Positions 24,078-37,700 are shown, counted from the stretch's first letter. The stretch: 64,000 nt of DNA from Cryptomeria japonica (GCF_030272615.1 NC_081408.1:612505673-612569672); one strand, 5' to 3'. Numbers and translations are program-made. The notes: generated from the letters alone by a model not told the origin.

Positions 24078-26649
24078 ATGCCTTCACGACGACCAAAGTG
24101 TCCCATGAGGATCGAGATCCTACGCCAGGCCGTTATCGACGACAAGCCAGTGGATGAGGTGAGTTGACTGAACATTTGACTTTTGATTTTTTCGCATTTT
24201 GACTTTTCCGTGATCATATGCGGGCCTTGAGGGCTGACCCGGGGCCCACCCAGGGCGCCATGGTCCCTGTGGGGTGCCCTAGTCCCCCCAGGGCGCCATG
24301 GTCCCTGACAGGGGCGCCATGGTCCCTTCAGGGCGCCATGATCCCTGCAGGGCACCATGGTCCCTGACAGGGCGCCATGATCCCCATCAGGGCGCCATGG
24401 TCCCCAATCAGGGCTCGGCAAGGGGTTTCAGGGCTGGCATACAATGTTCGATAGTTTGCATGAGCTATTTTGATGATCGAGTACTGATTACGGTTGTGTT
24501 TTTGTGTTGCAGGGTCTCCCGTACATGAGAGAGCATACAGTGGGACATATTCTTCGCAGTTTGCGAGATCAGATTCTGCGGCTGACTCAGGCAGAGAGAG
24601 ACACACTATTGATTGTGGGATTGTGGTATGTGATTCTCATGCCAGCCATTCGGTTCCATCCTGCGATGCTGATGGCATTGATGGAGCGATGGGATCCTGA
24701 CACATGCACTTTTCATCTTCCAGTAGGGGAGCTGACGATCACACTCGAGGATGTGTACCGTATACTTTGTCTTCCTATCAGAGGAGCGACTGTTACATAC
24801 GTGACCGATCGGTCAGCGGAGGATCATCAGAGAGAGTAGGTGTACTGCATGGGGAGAGTCATGCCGAGTGAGATGAGAGGTCGCATTATGGTTAGCTGGC
24901 TCTTACATCCTACAGGGGAGGTACCCCTTCTGAGATGCCTTATGATCGCCATCATAGCACTAGCTGTCTGCCCTAATGGGCGAGGGACGCACATGCATGG
25001 GGGTCTCACATGGTGTATCAGAGCGATGGAGAGACACAGGAGAGTGTATTCTTGGGGTCGGAGTATGCTTGCACATCTCTATCACGACCTTGAGGAGTAT
25101 GTATTCGGACAGGGTTTCAGTTTGATGACATGCACACTTCTGCAGGTGTGGATTTTAGAGCACTTCACATGCACCAGGCCCATCGGCTTTCCACTGAGTA
25201 TAGCTAGCGAGCGACCTAGGGTGTTTTCTTATCCACTTACCAGTGAGTGGAGATTTGGAGATTTGTTATATTGGAGAGTGATTTTTTATAGACTGACAGC
25301 CGAGGTGATAGTGTGGAGACCCTACCTGCGGATGCATAGATGGGATGGGATGGAGAGACAGTTAGCATGCTTACAGAGGAACCGCCTACTGCGGGGATGA
25401 TATTCACACATCATAGTCCCTTTCTACTTCGACCGAGTACGGAGGCAATTTGGGCTAGAGCAGTGTGTTCCAGCCGATGTGCCCATCTATACTCGACACT
25501 CACGGGTCCTTCCCAGACCTAGAGCAGTAGCGAGACCGACGATAGATGACATCGAGACTACAGACTTAGACGGATCTGATTAGGATGTAGTCACTGATTA
25601 TTCTGTAGAGCCTGGAGCACAGCGCAGGTATGTCTCATGGTTTATGAGATCATATCCAGGTCCTATCTTTCCACCAGATAATCCGACAGGCTATCCAGGC
25701 CCATGGAGACATGGAGATCGAGACGAGGACCAGGGATCTAGGTCAGAGGAACTAGAGGAGGGAGAGAGTCATGAGGAGGCGGGAGATCCTAATCCACCTA
25801 CAGGCGATCAGCCTAGTGCCGAGGAGGAGGAGGAGGAGGACACAGATAGAGAGGAGGACGAGGAGGATGCAGGTGAGGATGCGGATGAGGACGAGGATGA
25901 GGATGACAAGGAGGATGATGATGAGGAGGATAGAGACAATGAGGAGGAGTCGGATGCAGCTCCCCACCATTCAGGAGATGATACCATAGCTCTGGATCCT
26001 CCTCTTATTCGCCAATGGGGGGAACATGAGGCGATACGGAGACCTATTCCTAGTATCGTCCAGCCTACACCCATCGTGCACAGATTATTCGAGCGAGGGG
26101 AGCCTAGTGGTTCCCAGGCACAGATGCTACCATATCATGATCCCTACTGGCGTGAGGGAGATCCAGGTATAGTAGGTTTATATTGTTTGATTTAATGATT
26201 TGATGATATAGAATGGTACTAATACAAGAATCTGTTCTACTGCCACAGCTAATGTGCAGGAGTGGCGTTCCTTGATTCAGCAGGCAGTGACAGACATTTC
26301 CACGATAGCACAGATCCCTAGTTCCTCATAGATTGCTTATAGGCCTCAGGGGAACGCGGGTCGGCATGAGGACTTGTTTTCCCCATTCCGAGTACAGGTA
26401 GACATATGGAGGGAGAGAGAGAGAGTCCTATCAGAGGACCTTCAGCAGGCGCGGTGAGATCTAGCAGCAGCTCAGGCTGAGGCTACCACCTATCGTGCGA
26501 TCGTTATGGATAGGGATTGTAGGAGCTCCTCTCAGAGTCACTCACGGTCTGTATCGCGCTACACACCCATGGGTCCACCTTCACGACTAGATCAGGAGGG
26601 AGCATCTAGTCGACACTCTCCAGCCACTAGTCCTAGGGATAGGAGATGA
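24078..26649 (+). pseudogene. Plant mobile domain (aminotransferase-like) gene, antisense in the Tat-like element
   Basis: Exon 1 is 24078-24158 (ATG to donor GTGAGT) and exon 2 starts at 24513 after TTGCAG. It encodes MERWDPDTCTFHLPVGELT and LEDVYRILCLPI, the diagnostic N-terminal signature of the plant mobile domain (PF10536 family), then WLL and FDRVRRQFG-type blocks. A very acidic stretch follows (about 25812-25955, Glu/Asp-rich). A third exon likely starts near 26248 (after CCACAG) and runs to TGA 26647-26649. Stops TAG 24837, TGA 25398 and TAG 25581 lie in an otherwise continuous frame. Related host proteins act in silencing and meristem maintenance. Here the gene rides in a retroelement opposite to pol. 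Exon 3 is tentative. Confidence 0.82.
24230..24420 (+). repeat. GC-rich minisatellite in the intron of the plant-mobile-domain gene
   Basis: Roughly 18-20 bp repeats of CAGGGCGCCATGGTCCCTGA, eight or so copies with variants, lie inside the presumed intron. The CAGGGCGCC core recurs in the LTR minisatellite of the same element. Frames reading through it are low complexity. Confidence 0.85.
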
Positions 26650-26711
26650 TTTTATGATGTAAAAGAGAGGTCACATTTTGGATATACAGTGACCTATATT
26701 TGTATACGATC

Positions 26712-26714
<3 letters not shown>

Positions 26715-26760
<46 letters not shown>
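26715..26760 (+). repeat. (TA)n microsatellite
   Basis: Pure TA dinucleotide run just 3' of the plant-mobile-domain gene. The stretch from here to 27286 is AT-rich with no gene seen. It separates the convergent 3' ends of that gene and pol. Confidence 0.97.
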
Positions 26761-26770
<10 letters not shown>

Positions 26771-27286
26771 GCTTCTCTTTTGTCTCAAATGTGTTATCTT
26801 TAATGCTTAAAACAATGTATATTTTGCTTTGATTAAATCTAATACATTTGGTAAATGTACATGTATGTCCAGAATTTAATTTCCATGTGATTGATTTCTC
26901 AATGCTCCATGATTAAATTGATACATGCGTGACTTAATTAAAATATTTAATCAAGTGCTACATTGATGATAGGGAAGAAATATGCATTAAGTCTAAGAAT
27001 CATATAACTAATGTGATTTAATTTTGAACTTAAACACAACATGATACGATTCTACTTAACATATAAAGACACTGTATAATATGCTAGCATAATGGAAATG
27101 TAAATCTTTTACAATTTACATAAATGAATTCAAGACAAACTATAAAGTAAGAAGACACGCTTGTCAGGAATGAAGCAATATAGATTAAACACCATAACAT
27201 TTAATTCTATCTTTCTCTAAGTAGGAGATACTAACATATTATCCAATGTTGAAGAACTGAAAAGAAGATAGATGAGTAATGAAGAA

Positions 27287-30200
27287 TTAAGCATAATATC
27301 TACGCAAGTGCATAGCATTGATAGGTTCTTTAAGAGGCGTACCGTCTACATCCGCTATTTTGTAAGCACTTGATCCATAATCCTTAATAACGATATATGG
27401 TCCAAGCCAATTAGGACTGAATTTTCCCTTTTCTGTAGGCAAGGCATTCACATTGCACTGATTCTCATAGAGGACTAAGTCACCTACTGAGAAGGAACAT
27501 TGAATAACCTTATCATTATAGCTTCGTTGTAGAGTTTTGTGATACGCTTGGATATGCTCAAGAGCGTTTATACGCTGTTCATCAAGCATCTCAAGCTATT
27601 GAAGTCGTTGTTCTCTATAAGAGTCATCATCTACTATACCTTTGAGAGAAACCCTAAGTGATGGAATCTCTAACTCTAAGGGCATAATAGCATCAGCACC
27701 ATAAACAAGATTATAAGGAGTAGTTCCCGTAGCAATTCGTACACTCGTTTGGTAGGCCCAAAGAGCATAGATTAGCTGGTTACTCCAATCCTTACCATGC
27801 TTATTCACGGTTTTGCAAAGAATTTGTTCAATTATCTTAATGGATGATTTGGCTTGGCCATTTGATTGAGGATAGTATGGTGTAGAAAAGCGATGTTTGA
27901 TATGATACTTCTCGAGGAATTTCTTCATGTCCTTGTTCTTAAATGATGTCCCATTATCTGAGATAATAGTGGAAGGTATCCCGAATCGAGAAATGATGTT
28001 TTCTAGAAGAAATTGACAAATCACTTCAGCAGTAGTAGAGCGAAGGGGAATAGCTTCTACCCACCTCGTAAAGTAATCTGTTGCGGTTATAATGAAGGTG
28101 TGTCCTTGAGATGAAGGAGGAGAGATTTTTCCAATAAGATCCAAACCCCATGCGGAGAAAGGCCAAGAAGCTACTTGAGAACGAAGTTCTTGGGCAGGAG
28201 CATGAAACAAATTATTGTGTTGTTGACATTGATGACATTTCTTAACAAATGAAAAAGAATCCTTTTGCATAGTTTGCCAATAGTATCCCATATGAAGCAA
28301 TCTATGAACCAAGGATTTGCCCCCAAAATGCTCCCCACAGGCACCTGAGTGTGCCTCTTCAAGAGCAACGAGGATTTCTGATTTATTAAGACAACGAAGG
28401 AGAAGACCATCATAACCCCTTCGGTAAAGAACATTAGAAAGAATGATATATCTAGCAGACAGCTTGCGGATTCTAGCCCTAGTGTTTCTATTGGTAGAAT
28501 CAGGAAAGGTACCATCGGTCAAATATCTTATGATATGCGAGTACCATTCGTCAGAATCTACAAAGTTACAACATGTTACCAAGCTAGAATCGTCTACAAT
28601 AGCTGGAGAAATAAGATTGTGAATAACAAATTTAAGATCAACCACAGGATCCTCTAAAGATACAAGAGAAGCCACACATGCCATTGCGTCCGCATGTCGA
28701 TTATCTTTTCAAGGAACGGGTTCCATGGTATAAGAATCAAAATTTTGTAATAAAGAGATAGCAAGGTCTTTATATTGTGATAATTGTCTTGTTTTTCTTG
28801 ATATATTCCTGTTACTTGTCTTATAATCAATTGCGAATCTCCATAGATATGTATGTGTTTTATATTCAGAGCTAAGGCTGCTTTTATTCCTGCTATAAGA
28901 GCCTCATACTCAGCAATGTTATTGGTACACAGGAAATTTAGACGATAAGATAAGGGAATAGATTTCTTTGTAGGAGAAATCAGGACAACACCTGCCCCTG
29001 ATCCCGTACGACACTTAGAGCCATCAAAGTATAACTCCCAAGTTTCATCTTTCTCTATAGAAAGAATGAAGTCATTGGGAAATGACTCAGGGTTAGGGAA
29101 GGAGAAAGGTGAAGGGGCCTCAACTAGGTGATCGGTCAACGCTTGTCCTTTAATTGCTCTTTGTGAAACAAATTTAAGGTCAAATTTAGTTAACATCATA
29201 ACCCACTTAGCTATTCGCCTGATAAATCAGTCTTAGAGAAAAGATGCTTCAAGGGATCAAACTTTACCATGACGTGGACTTCTGAATTTAAAAGATAATG
29301 TCTCAATTTCTGAGTCGCAAACACCAAGGCCAAGCATTGTCTTTCTATCGCAGAATATCGGGTCTCATAATCGAGTAAGGTACGACTTATGTAATAAACC
29401 GGACATTCCTTACCATCTTTATCATGTTGTGCCAACAATGCTGCGAGAGCATGAGAGGAAGCAGCTGTATACAGAAGGAAGGGTTTAGAAGGTTCGGCAA
29501 GTTGAAGAATAGGAGGACTAGCCAAATATACTTTTAAATCTTCAAATGCTTGCTGACAATCCTCATTCCATTGAAAAGTGATATCCTTTTTAAGAAGTTG
29601 AGTAAAAGGAAAGGTACGATCCGCAAGTTGAGACATGAACCTACGAATAGCTTGAATCTTTCCTTGTAAGCTTTTAAGTTGAGACACATTTCGAGGAGGT
29701 GGCATGTTGACAATAGCATCTATTTTTTTAGTGTCCACTTCAATCCCACGATGCGAAACTATGAATCCTAATAGTTTTCCACTATCCACCCCAAAAACAC
29801 ATTTTCGGGGATTCAAGTGCATGTGATATTTATGAATTCTTGCAAAGATTTGACGAAGGATCTTAACATGATCCATGCGAAGAAAGGATTTGGCTAAAAT
29901 ATCATCAACATAATCCTCTAAAATCTTATGCATATAATCATGAAAGATAAGGGTCATCGCTCGTTGATAAGTTGCACTGGCATTTTTAAGTCCGAAAGGC
30001 ATCATTATCCAACAAAACATACCCCAAGGAGTGGTGAAAGCAGTTTTGAATTGATCTTGAGGGTTTATGAAAATTTGATTGTAACCTGAAAAACCATCCA
30101 TGAAGGATAACAAGGCATGTCCTGCCGTAGAATCAACTATCATGTCAATGTTTGGAAGAGGGAAATCGTCTTTTAAAGAAGCCTTGTTTAGATCCCGAAA

Positions 30201-32864
30201 GTTGGTACACATTCTTATTTTGTTATCTAGTTTAGCCACAATGACAATATTTGAAATCCACGGGGAATAGTCAATAGGGCGAATAAATCCAGCCTCCAAT
30301 AACTTTTCAATCTCAGCTTTAACAAGCAGAGCTACCTTAGGATTCATTTTTTGAATCTTTTGTTTCACGGGCTTAGCATCGGGAACTAAGACAATATTAT
30401 GAGTGACAATCTTAGGATCTATACCAGGCATGTCAGAGTATGTCCAAGCAAAGATCTCAGGGAATTCGTGCAATAAATCTTCATATTGTTTTTGTTCTTC
30501 TTCATCCAAACATTTCCCAATTTTAATAACTTTCTCTTTATTGCAAGGGTCCATCTTAACATCAGTGGTGTCACTTATGAGAAGATTACTTTGTTGAGGA
30601 GTATCCTTTAACTGAGGGAATTCTTTCACAATCTCATCATTATCAATCTCTTTTCCAAAATAGGCTTCAGTGTTCAAACAATAAGGGAGTCCCCTATTGT
30701 GATGATAACGAGGAAGAGTGTCATAGGCTCCCAAAAACTCAGCTAAAGCATCGTCAGTAGGGAAGATATCCAAAGCACAATCACCCGAAGGATCCCTATC
30801 AATATACTCAGGATGTTGTATTGATAGAGATGTAGAGATAGCATTAACACTAATGCATGGTCTTTTAGAAGCTTTAGTACGTTTGCAGGGATTATAGCCA
30901 AGTCCAAAGGCATAATTGTGAAAATTAGTCTCTAGAGGAACTCTTATCCCTTGTTCATGAGCACCACAACCTTTTCCATGATACCCATGCTTAGCAAAAA
31001 TGCGAAAACCACGACCATAACGATTAGCCATTTCCGGAAGAGAAGGTGGTTTTTCATAAGACAAAGAGTCAAACTCTTCATAATTAGAGGTGTGAGGAGA
31101 AGAAGTTTGAGAAGCGGCCACAAAATTATTACTCATAGATTCAGGTAAGGTTGATTGATTCTTAACTTCTTCTTTCTTTTCAACTTTGTGATTTTCAGCT
31201 TCTTCCTTCTTTTCAACTTTAAGGTCTCTAGAAGGAATCTTATATTCACCCACAAAGGTGGGATTAAAATCAAGAGATCCCCAATCATCCTCTGCGAGAA
31301 CCTTCTCAGGATCAAAATCCTTTTTATGTGTAGTTTCAAGTCGAGAAGGCTCTTCTTCAGGAGCTCCAGACTCATCCAAAGAATTTTGATCATCAGAGAG
31401 TGAAGCCTCATTGATAGGTATCTTGTTTAAAGAGTCATCACTAGGCAAGGATGGCTTAGAAGAACCCCCTTTGGAAGTAGATGTTTGTAGACAAGCTTGA
31501 AAATTAGTATCACCTATCAAAGTATATGTCTTATTGTTGTAGATAAATTTAACTTGTCTATGCAATGTAGAGGGGACAGCTTGCATGCTGTGAATCCAAG
31601 GCCTCCCTAATAACAAGTTATATGTTAAATTTCCCGACATAACATGGATAGGAGTAGGCAAAGTAATAGGTCCCACTGTGAGAGGTAAGGTGATGATACC
31701 TAATGAAGTCTTAGCCACATTGTCAAAGCCACGAATGGGATGAGAGTCAGGCTCAATAAGAGACGTATCCAGTTTCATCTTATGCAATAGATTAATGCTA
31801 CACACATTAAGGCCAGAGCCATTATCTACTAGTGTTCATCTTATAGCAGTGTCTTTCATGATAACCACAATCATCAAGGGATCATATTGTTGTTGAATTT
31901 CACTAGTAGGCAACTCATCTTGGGTAAACACAATTTGAGCTTTAGGATTCATCACAGAGTTAACCAAAGATGCTATATTACTAGATGTATTCGGTGGAGG
32001 AACATTCAAATCTTTCAAGGCATCTTGTAACATTCCATGATGAGCGGAAGAAGTTTGAATCAAATCCCAAAGGGATATCTTAGCAGGGGTAACTTTAAGT
32101 TGTTCTATGAGATCATATTCCTTACCCATAACTTGCGAAATACGGGGAGCTTGTGGAAGAATTGGTTGAGGATTAGGAATAGAAACTGGAATAACAGGAG
32201 GAGGATTAGGTTGCCTATTATTTCTGGTGTGATAAGTATGGGCAACCGCATGATAACTCTCTCTAGTTATTTGTTTAGCATAACTGTAAGGACTTATAGG
32301 TTTTCTTCCTTGCACAGTGATGATTGGTTTATTCGGAGTACAAAAGGAATCATGATCATACCTTCCTTGGACAGTAAGGAGAGGTGATTTAGGAACTTGA
32401 AAGGTGGGAGAAGGATAAGCACCTTGGACTTCAAAGAGAGGCTTATTATATTCATTCAAATTTATCATGTTAACCAATTTAGAGGTCTTGTTCTTGTTTA
32501 AAGATTTCGACAAAGCCACAAAGTCATCAAGAGCATCATCCAACAAAGCATGCTCATATCGGTTAAAAGGTTTGTTTTTTGATTCAAAAGGAGACATCTC
32601 CTCATAGAGGGGATTATTGAAAATAACCCTGTTACTAGATTCAGGGGAAGAGTTGATAGGAATGTATCCTTGAGAGGAATCATTCGACTTATCTTTCTCA
32701 TCACACCTAAATGGCATAGTAACAAGGTTTATGAGTTTTTGGTAAAATTAAGGTTTGGCATCTTTAGGGTTCAAAAACTCATCTAAAGCTTCATCTAATT
32801 CATCTTGGCTATACTCATAATAATCATCAAAAGCATGAACATTTTGCAAATAAAAATCTGACAT
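27287..32864 (-). pseudogene. pol: Tat-like gag-pol: gag, protease, RT, RNase H, second RNase H, integrase
   Basis: Translation probably began at ATG 32864. Gag extends to about 31836, interrupted by TAA 32750-32748. A TGA (31838-31836) lies just before the protease motif VDNGSGLN. RT has MCTNFRDLNKASLKDDFPLP and YVDDILAKS, and RNase H ends near 29215. A frameshift there leads into an archaeal-type RNase H (WELYFDGSKCRTGSGAG, IAEYEALIAG, GDSQLI; 29199 to about 28800). A second frameshift near 28800 and a TGA near 28711 precede the integrase (28684-27596), with its zinc-binding region and ISDNGTSF. The expected catalytic Glu in NGQAKSS is Lys, probably GAA to AAA. A TAG at 27598 separates the tail (27589-27287). 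The element cannot be autonomous. Confidence 0.9.
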
Positions 32865-33034
32865 TTTGAAATAAAGGTTGCATAAAACTTAAACACACAA
32901 TGCAAAGAAACACACTTTTTCTTTTTTCTTTCTTTTTAATGAAAATGAAATGAAAACACACTAAATCTAGATCTAGATCTAACAAATGCAATGCAAGAGG
33001 AAGCAATGATAGATTCACGTTGGGTTCACCAAAA
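32865..33034 (-). other. Leader and primer-binding region of the Tat-like element
   Basis: Directly downstream of the 5' LTR (on the minus strand) is TTTTGGTGAACCCAACGTG. The CCCAACGTG part resembles sites complementary to tRNA-Lys, but the match is imperfect and the tRNA assignment is uncertain. The rest is a short AT-rich leader before the gag ATG. Confidence 0.45.
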
Positions 33035-34695
33035 TGTGTAGGGGAAAAAGCGAGACTAGGTTAACATGCCCTAATCCTACCTTTTGACACACATTACAGA
33101 ATATGAAAGAGCTTAGAGATATCGCACAATTGGCTACTTCTTTTTTATGAAAGAGAGAGCCATGGGATATCTATTAGGATTTCTATTCCCTTGTTGAAAT
33201 TGTAAGATCAAATAATGCAAGTTCAAACCCTAATCCCAAAATGCAAGTATGAACTAATAACAAGATTGCAGAATTGAGATTAAACAATAAACAACTATAA
33301 ATACAAGGATGAAATAAGAATGCAGATATGTACCCGGAGTCAAAATCGGACTGAAAATGTTCGGGACTGTAGCGCGGGCGCCCCTGTCCTAAAAACTGCA
33401 CCGGAAACTGTCGTTTTGCACTCTGAAACACTGTCGGAAAGCTGTCTGAAAGCTGTCTGTCTGGAGGACCAGGGCGCCCAGCACCTTTGTCCCAGGGACC
33501 AGGGTGCCCAGTGCCCCTGTCCTAGCAGGACCAGGGCACCCAGCGCCCCTATCCCAGTCTTCTGCTCTGTAATTTGATACAGAGTGCTGTCTCGACCTGC
33601 TCTCTCCAGATCTGTATCCTGCGGCGTCGTCCGAATCCTGAAACCTGCAATGATATCTGAAAAAGGGTGTATGGGAGGCTATATAGGGTTTTGGCTTAGT
33701 CAAACCCCCACTTCGGTGATTTCCACCTCCACGAATAGCCAAGTTGTTTTGTAAAATGTATTGTGTGTGCAGACCTAGTGTGTGTGCAAGGTCCAAAAAT
33801 GCAAGAAAGCAAACTAGAGCAACCTAGAAAGTAAACCCTAATTGCTTGTAAATGATAATGTAAATGCTCTAAATCAAGATGCAATGTGATCTAAAGCATG
33901 AATAAATGATGTATTGAAGCTTATGCAAAGACATGAAAACAACATGAAATCATACCCAACCCTCAAGGGAGGAGTACAAGCCAATCTTCAGTCGGTAATC
34001 TCCTATTGTTCTTCAATGTCTTCCAAGCCCTAAATGGATGAATGAAATTGATAAGTGCTTGATAGAAGGATGTTGAATGTTGTTGAAGTCTTCAAAGATC
34101 TACTCTTTCGCTGCATATGAAGTTCCTGAAAACAAAAATCCGATCCCTCCAAATGAAGAAAGAGAGCTCTTATGTAGGAAACCATAGGTCGTAAATTCAT
34201 CTTTTGGCCGACCTAGAGATTGAATATCCCACCAATTTCTTGGGGTTAAGCTTTATTTTATGATTGGATTGTGCTCCTAAAATTTCGGGAAAAATGTCCA
34301 GGACCATGTGCACTCCGGGCGCCACGGTCCCGACAACTTTTCACCAAATTTTCAGGGCCGTCGGATATGATGATTTTAGAGAGAATCTCGAAGTTATAGG
34401 TGATTTCGAGATGTTTTGACCCCGAAACCAAGCCCCCAAGTTCGAAATAGGACTTAATTAGGGTTTTTGATTAAGTGGTGTATTGGAGGAATAAAATGCG
34501 AAGGGCACGCTTTAGCGAAAGGGCCCAACTTTATGATGTAGAGGATGATGAAATAGGACCTTAGACTTAATTAATTTGATTAATTAAGTGCTTAAGGAGA
34601 AATGCAATGCAGAATGTAAAATGCACTAAGGCGGGTGCTAAACTAGGTGTGAAATTGTACCACCTTAGCAAGTGCGTACAATTTACGACGCTACA
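33035..34695 (-). repeat. 5' LTR of the Tat-like element
   Basis: About 1661 bp, close to identical to 21845-23494 with mainly C/T and G/A differences and a short duplication of AAGCTGTCTG near 33440-33460. A TATATAG motif at about 33679-33687 would be the promoter element for the minus-strand transcript. Confidence 0.93.
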
Positions 34696-34700
34696 CAAAT

Positions 34701-37700
34701 ATTTTTTATTAAGTTGAATGCTTTAGGATACAGCTATATGAATTTGAAAAGGGAGTTTTGAAAAGGCCTCACCCTTGTATATAGCATAGAAAGAGACAAG
34801 CAAAAAGCCAAAAGGTAATAGAAGTGCTCACATAGAGCCAACAACAAAACAAAACAAAAAAAACTGAATATCACTCTATTACTGGCACTAGAAACAAATA
34901 TAGGAAAAATTCCCAAAATATCTACAAAACTCACAACTTAAAGTGACTTGAACTTCACCAAGGAACTCTATACCTTGCAAGCGTCCATATCCTTAGCTTC
35001 AATCAAAATATGATTTTCTTCAATTCTAAGATATGAATCCAAGGGGAGAGGGGGACCCTTAAAGCTCTTCTCATTACATTAGTTATGTATTTTCCTTGTT
35101 TGAGTCCATAGATCATTTCCCCCAATGAGTTTCACTAGCCTTATTGAGGCATACTCCTCTAGGCAACAACCACTTACTAAGCTCATTCACAAATTGAAAC
35201 CAAGAATGACATATTTAGAATGTGTCTAATCTCATCCTCCTTATTTGTATGAAGATGATTTCCAACCCTAAACCCATGAGAGGCATGGCCAACCATGAAA
35301 TATTAATTTAAAAAACCAAAGAGACCATATATTTGATCTATTACACCCAAACTCCCAACCTACATGATAATGTAATTAGAGAAGGAAGCACCTTCTCCTC
35401 ATCCACGTTAATGTAGAACCTTGCAAATAAAAATTATTTTCTATATTTTTCCATTTTTCCAACAACAACGAGTTGACAAACAAAGCTAACACTTCATGTC
35501 CAAATCTCTTTGTCTCAATATTAGAAGGATTAGTTTTTTAAAATTTCTCACCATGAAGGATTTTATTCACATCAATGGAGGTTTTGTGGCTAAAAGTATA
35601 TGGAGAACTTGGGAGGTTGTTAAACCTTCACTTGTCTTGACTGGTTTCAATTTTTGAGATGTCATTTCCTTTAGGTACTAGAACATTTGGTGTTTCCTCT
35701 TTTACAATATCAAGGTCATCCTTTGGCTCACTTGCAATGGGTGAGGGCCATGTAATTTCACAAAAATATATCCAATGCCCAAAGGATTTATTCTCTAGAA
35801 ATTTTGAGTCTCATGTCATCAATTGAGACAAAGGCTAAGTTTTCCCTTTCTAATTATGATCATGAGACTTTTGAAATTGTTATAGAGGATATTCTACTTG
35901 ATATGATTCACAAAACGAGTATTCAATCTTCTAAACCTTGGTGGAAAGATTGGAAGTTGGGGTCCAAACACAAATTTATGTAACTATAAGCCACATCTTG
36001 AATATCATTTTCTTTAAAAGATCGCATTTATAGTCATTTATCTCAATTTGGAAATATAAATTTCTCACCATCTACTTTACTTTTCTAGAGCCTAAATTGG
36101 TCCACTTTGCCCAGTGGAGTCTTGTCTAAGGCTTACCTGTGGGGTCGCGTTAATTCATCTGAGCATCCAAGACCCTTGTTGCACATGCTATGTGTAGTTG
36201 GAGTCTACGCAACATATGGATAGATAAATAAAACTATAAGTTTTTCATTTCATTTTTTAATAAAATATTTCACTTTTTTCTCAATTAATAATTTGTTCTA
36301 ATGTTATTATAGATCTAGCTACACACCAACAAAGTTGCCCTAGAAGTGGCTCCCCATCAGATTTTTGTCAACCATCAATGTAATGCCTCATGTACCATGG
36401 ATAGAGTTCCTTCATCTTCTTCCTACTCCTAGGGCTGCTCATTAAGAACAATAGAAGAGTAGGAGTCTCTTGACTCATAGAAATCAATCTTCTTGGTTGT
36501 AGGTATCTTCATCAGTTGGTCAAATGGATCATGGTCACTGGAGCATTGTGACCTATTTGGTTGCACATGGCCTCTCTTTTTCATCCATGTGGAGCTCCTA
36601 GGTGACCTTCTAGTGGTTCTTCTAGCTAGTTTGACTCCAACAAGTATCCTTGATTAGCAAATAGGCTATGTGGCATGTGCCCTATGCATGTCTTCTTTGT
36701 GAGGCACGTTGCTATGTGCAATGTGGCCCTAGGTGTGTCTTCTCTATGAGGTGTATTGCCATGATATGTTAGGATTTGTAGTGTGTAGGCCACAAATGCA
36801 TGCATGAGGGACTATTATTATAGTCATGTTTTTTGGGCATGTAGCCTAGGCATGTCTTCTCCATTAGGTACATGGCCATGCCGTGTGGGAGTTTTTGTGT
36901 TCATGCCACAAATGCACACATGAGGGACTATTATTGGATTCATGATGAATCTTCACTCTATTTAGCCACAATTTCTAGTCGTATAGTTATGTAATGTGCA
37001 CTTTTAAGGATTGTGAAGTTTCCTTCAATTATTGATGATCTCTCATCTATGTTGCATTGGCCAACAATTTTATTTTATCTTGTTTGAATTAGTTTAATCA
37101 ATATAGTGAGTTTTCTCTATTGTGTAGTTATTGTGGCTATGTTTGATTTGCTATTGGAATTGAACACATTTATTTGACTTATTATTGTTACTATTCTTTC
37201 TTTCTTTCAATATTTATGATCTTTGGTGGTTTAGTGAAACTCTTGCTATTTTTAAATGTTGCCTTCTTTGTTGTGATGTGATTCCTCACCAAGATCGACA
37301 TAGATAACCTTGGATGAGTGTATATAAGGAATCAAACATTGGGAAATTTTGAGGATAGGGGTAAGTGTTTGTTGTATGGGTAGCTACGATCCACTTGTAC
37401 ATTCTTAGTGATTATTGACGGCTATGTCTTGGAGCTGGCTAATCCCATTAAACAAACAAGGGGGAAGTCATACATAATCGTATGGATCCTCCCTAGTTGT
37501 GTGTGGATTCAAGACGACCATCATTTCATATGGTTCTTGGTTACTTTGTGAGACCATGACATCCTCTTAGACCAGTATGTGAGCCTTGTATTGTTATCCC
37601 TGCAATGTGGATGAATAAGTGTATGTTTAAAGAAATGCTTTGCTTAGAATACTCAAAAATGTCTCTCAGAAAGTCTGCAACATGCAAACTTTTAGTAAGA

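Larger units (their letters stand above)
21845..34695 (-). mobile_element. Tat-like Ty3/Gypsy element with antisense plant-mobile-domain gene
   Basis: It has two LTRs (21845-23494 and 33035-34695), a perfect target duplication CAAAT (21840-21844 and 34696-34700) and gag-pol on the minus strand. A second, archaeal-type RNase H between RNase H and integrase is typical of the Tat/Ogre branch. A 2.6-kb antisense gene sits between pol and the 3' LTR. The first 135 bp of the two LTRs differ at only about four positions, all transitions, so it is the youngest layer of the stack. It interrupts the CACTA element upstream of its transposase gene. Confidence 0.92.

Noticed and set aside
25752-26074. Ser-rich, Ile/Leu-rich and Arg-rich frames opposite or overlapping the acidic part of the plant-mobile-domain gene
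   Set aside because: They are shadows of the Glu/Asp-rich codons in other frames.
30403-31403. Plus-strand frames of 64-82 codons inside the Tat gag-pol region
   Set aside because: They are antisense to a clear pol frame, without domains or splice context.
36660-37600. Possible further LTR or LINE fragment upstream of TNP2
   Set aside because: I could not find terminal bases, a duplication or coding motifs, only a diverged tandem duplication. Left as unexplained CACTA flank.
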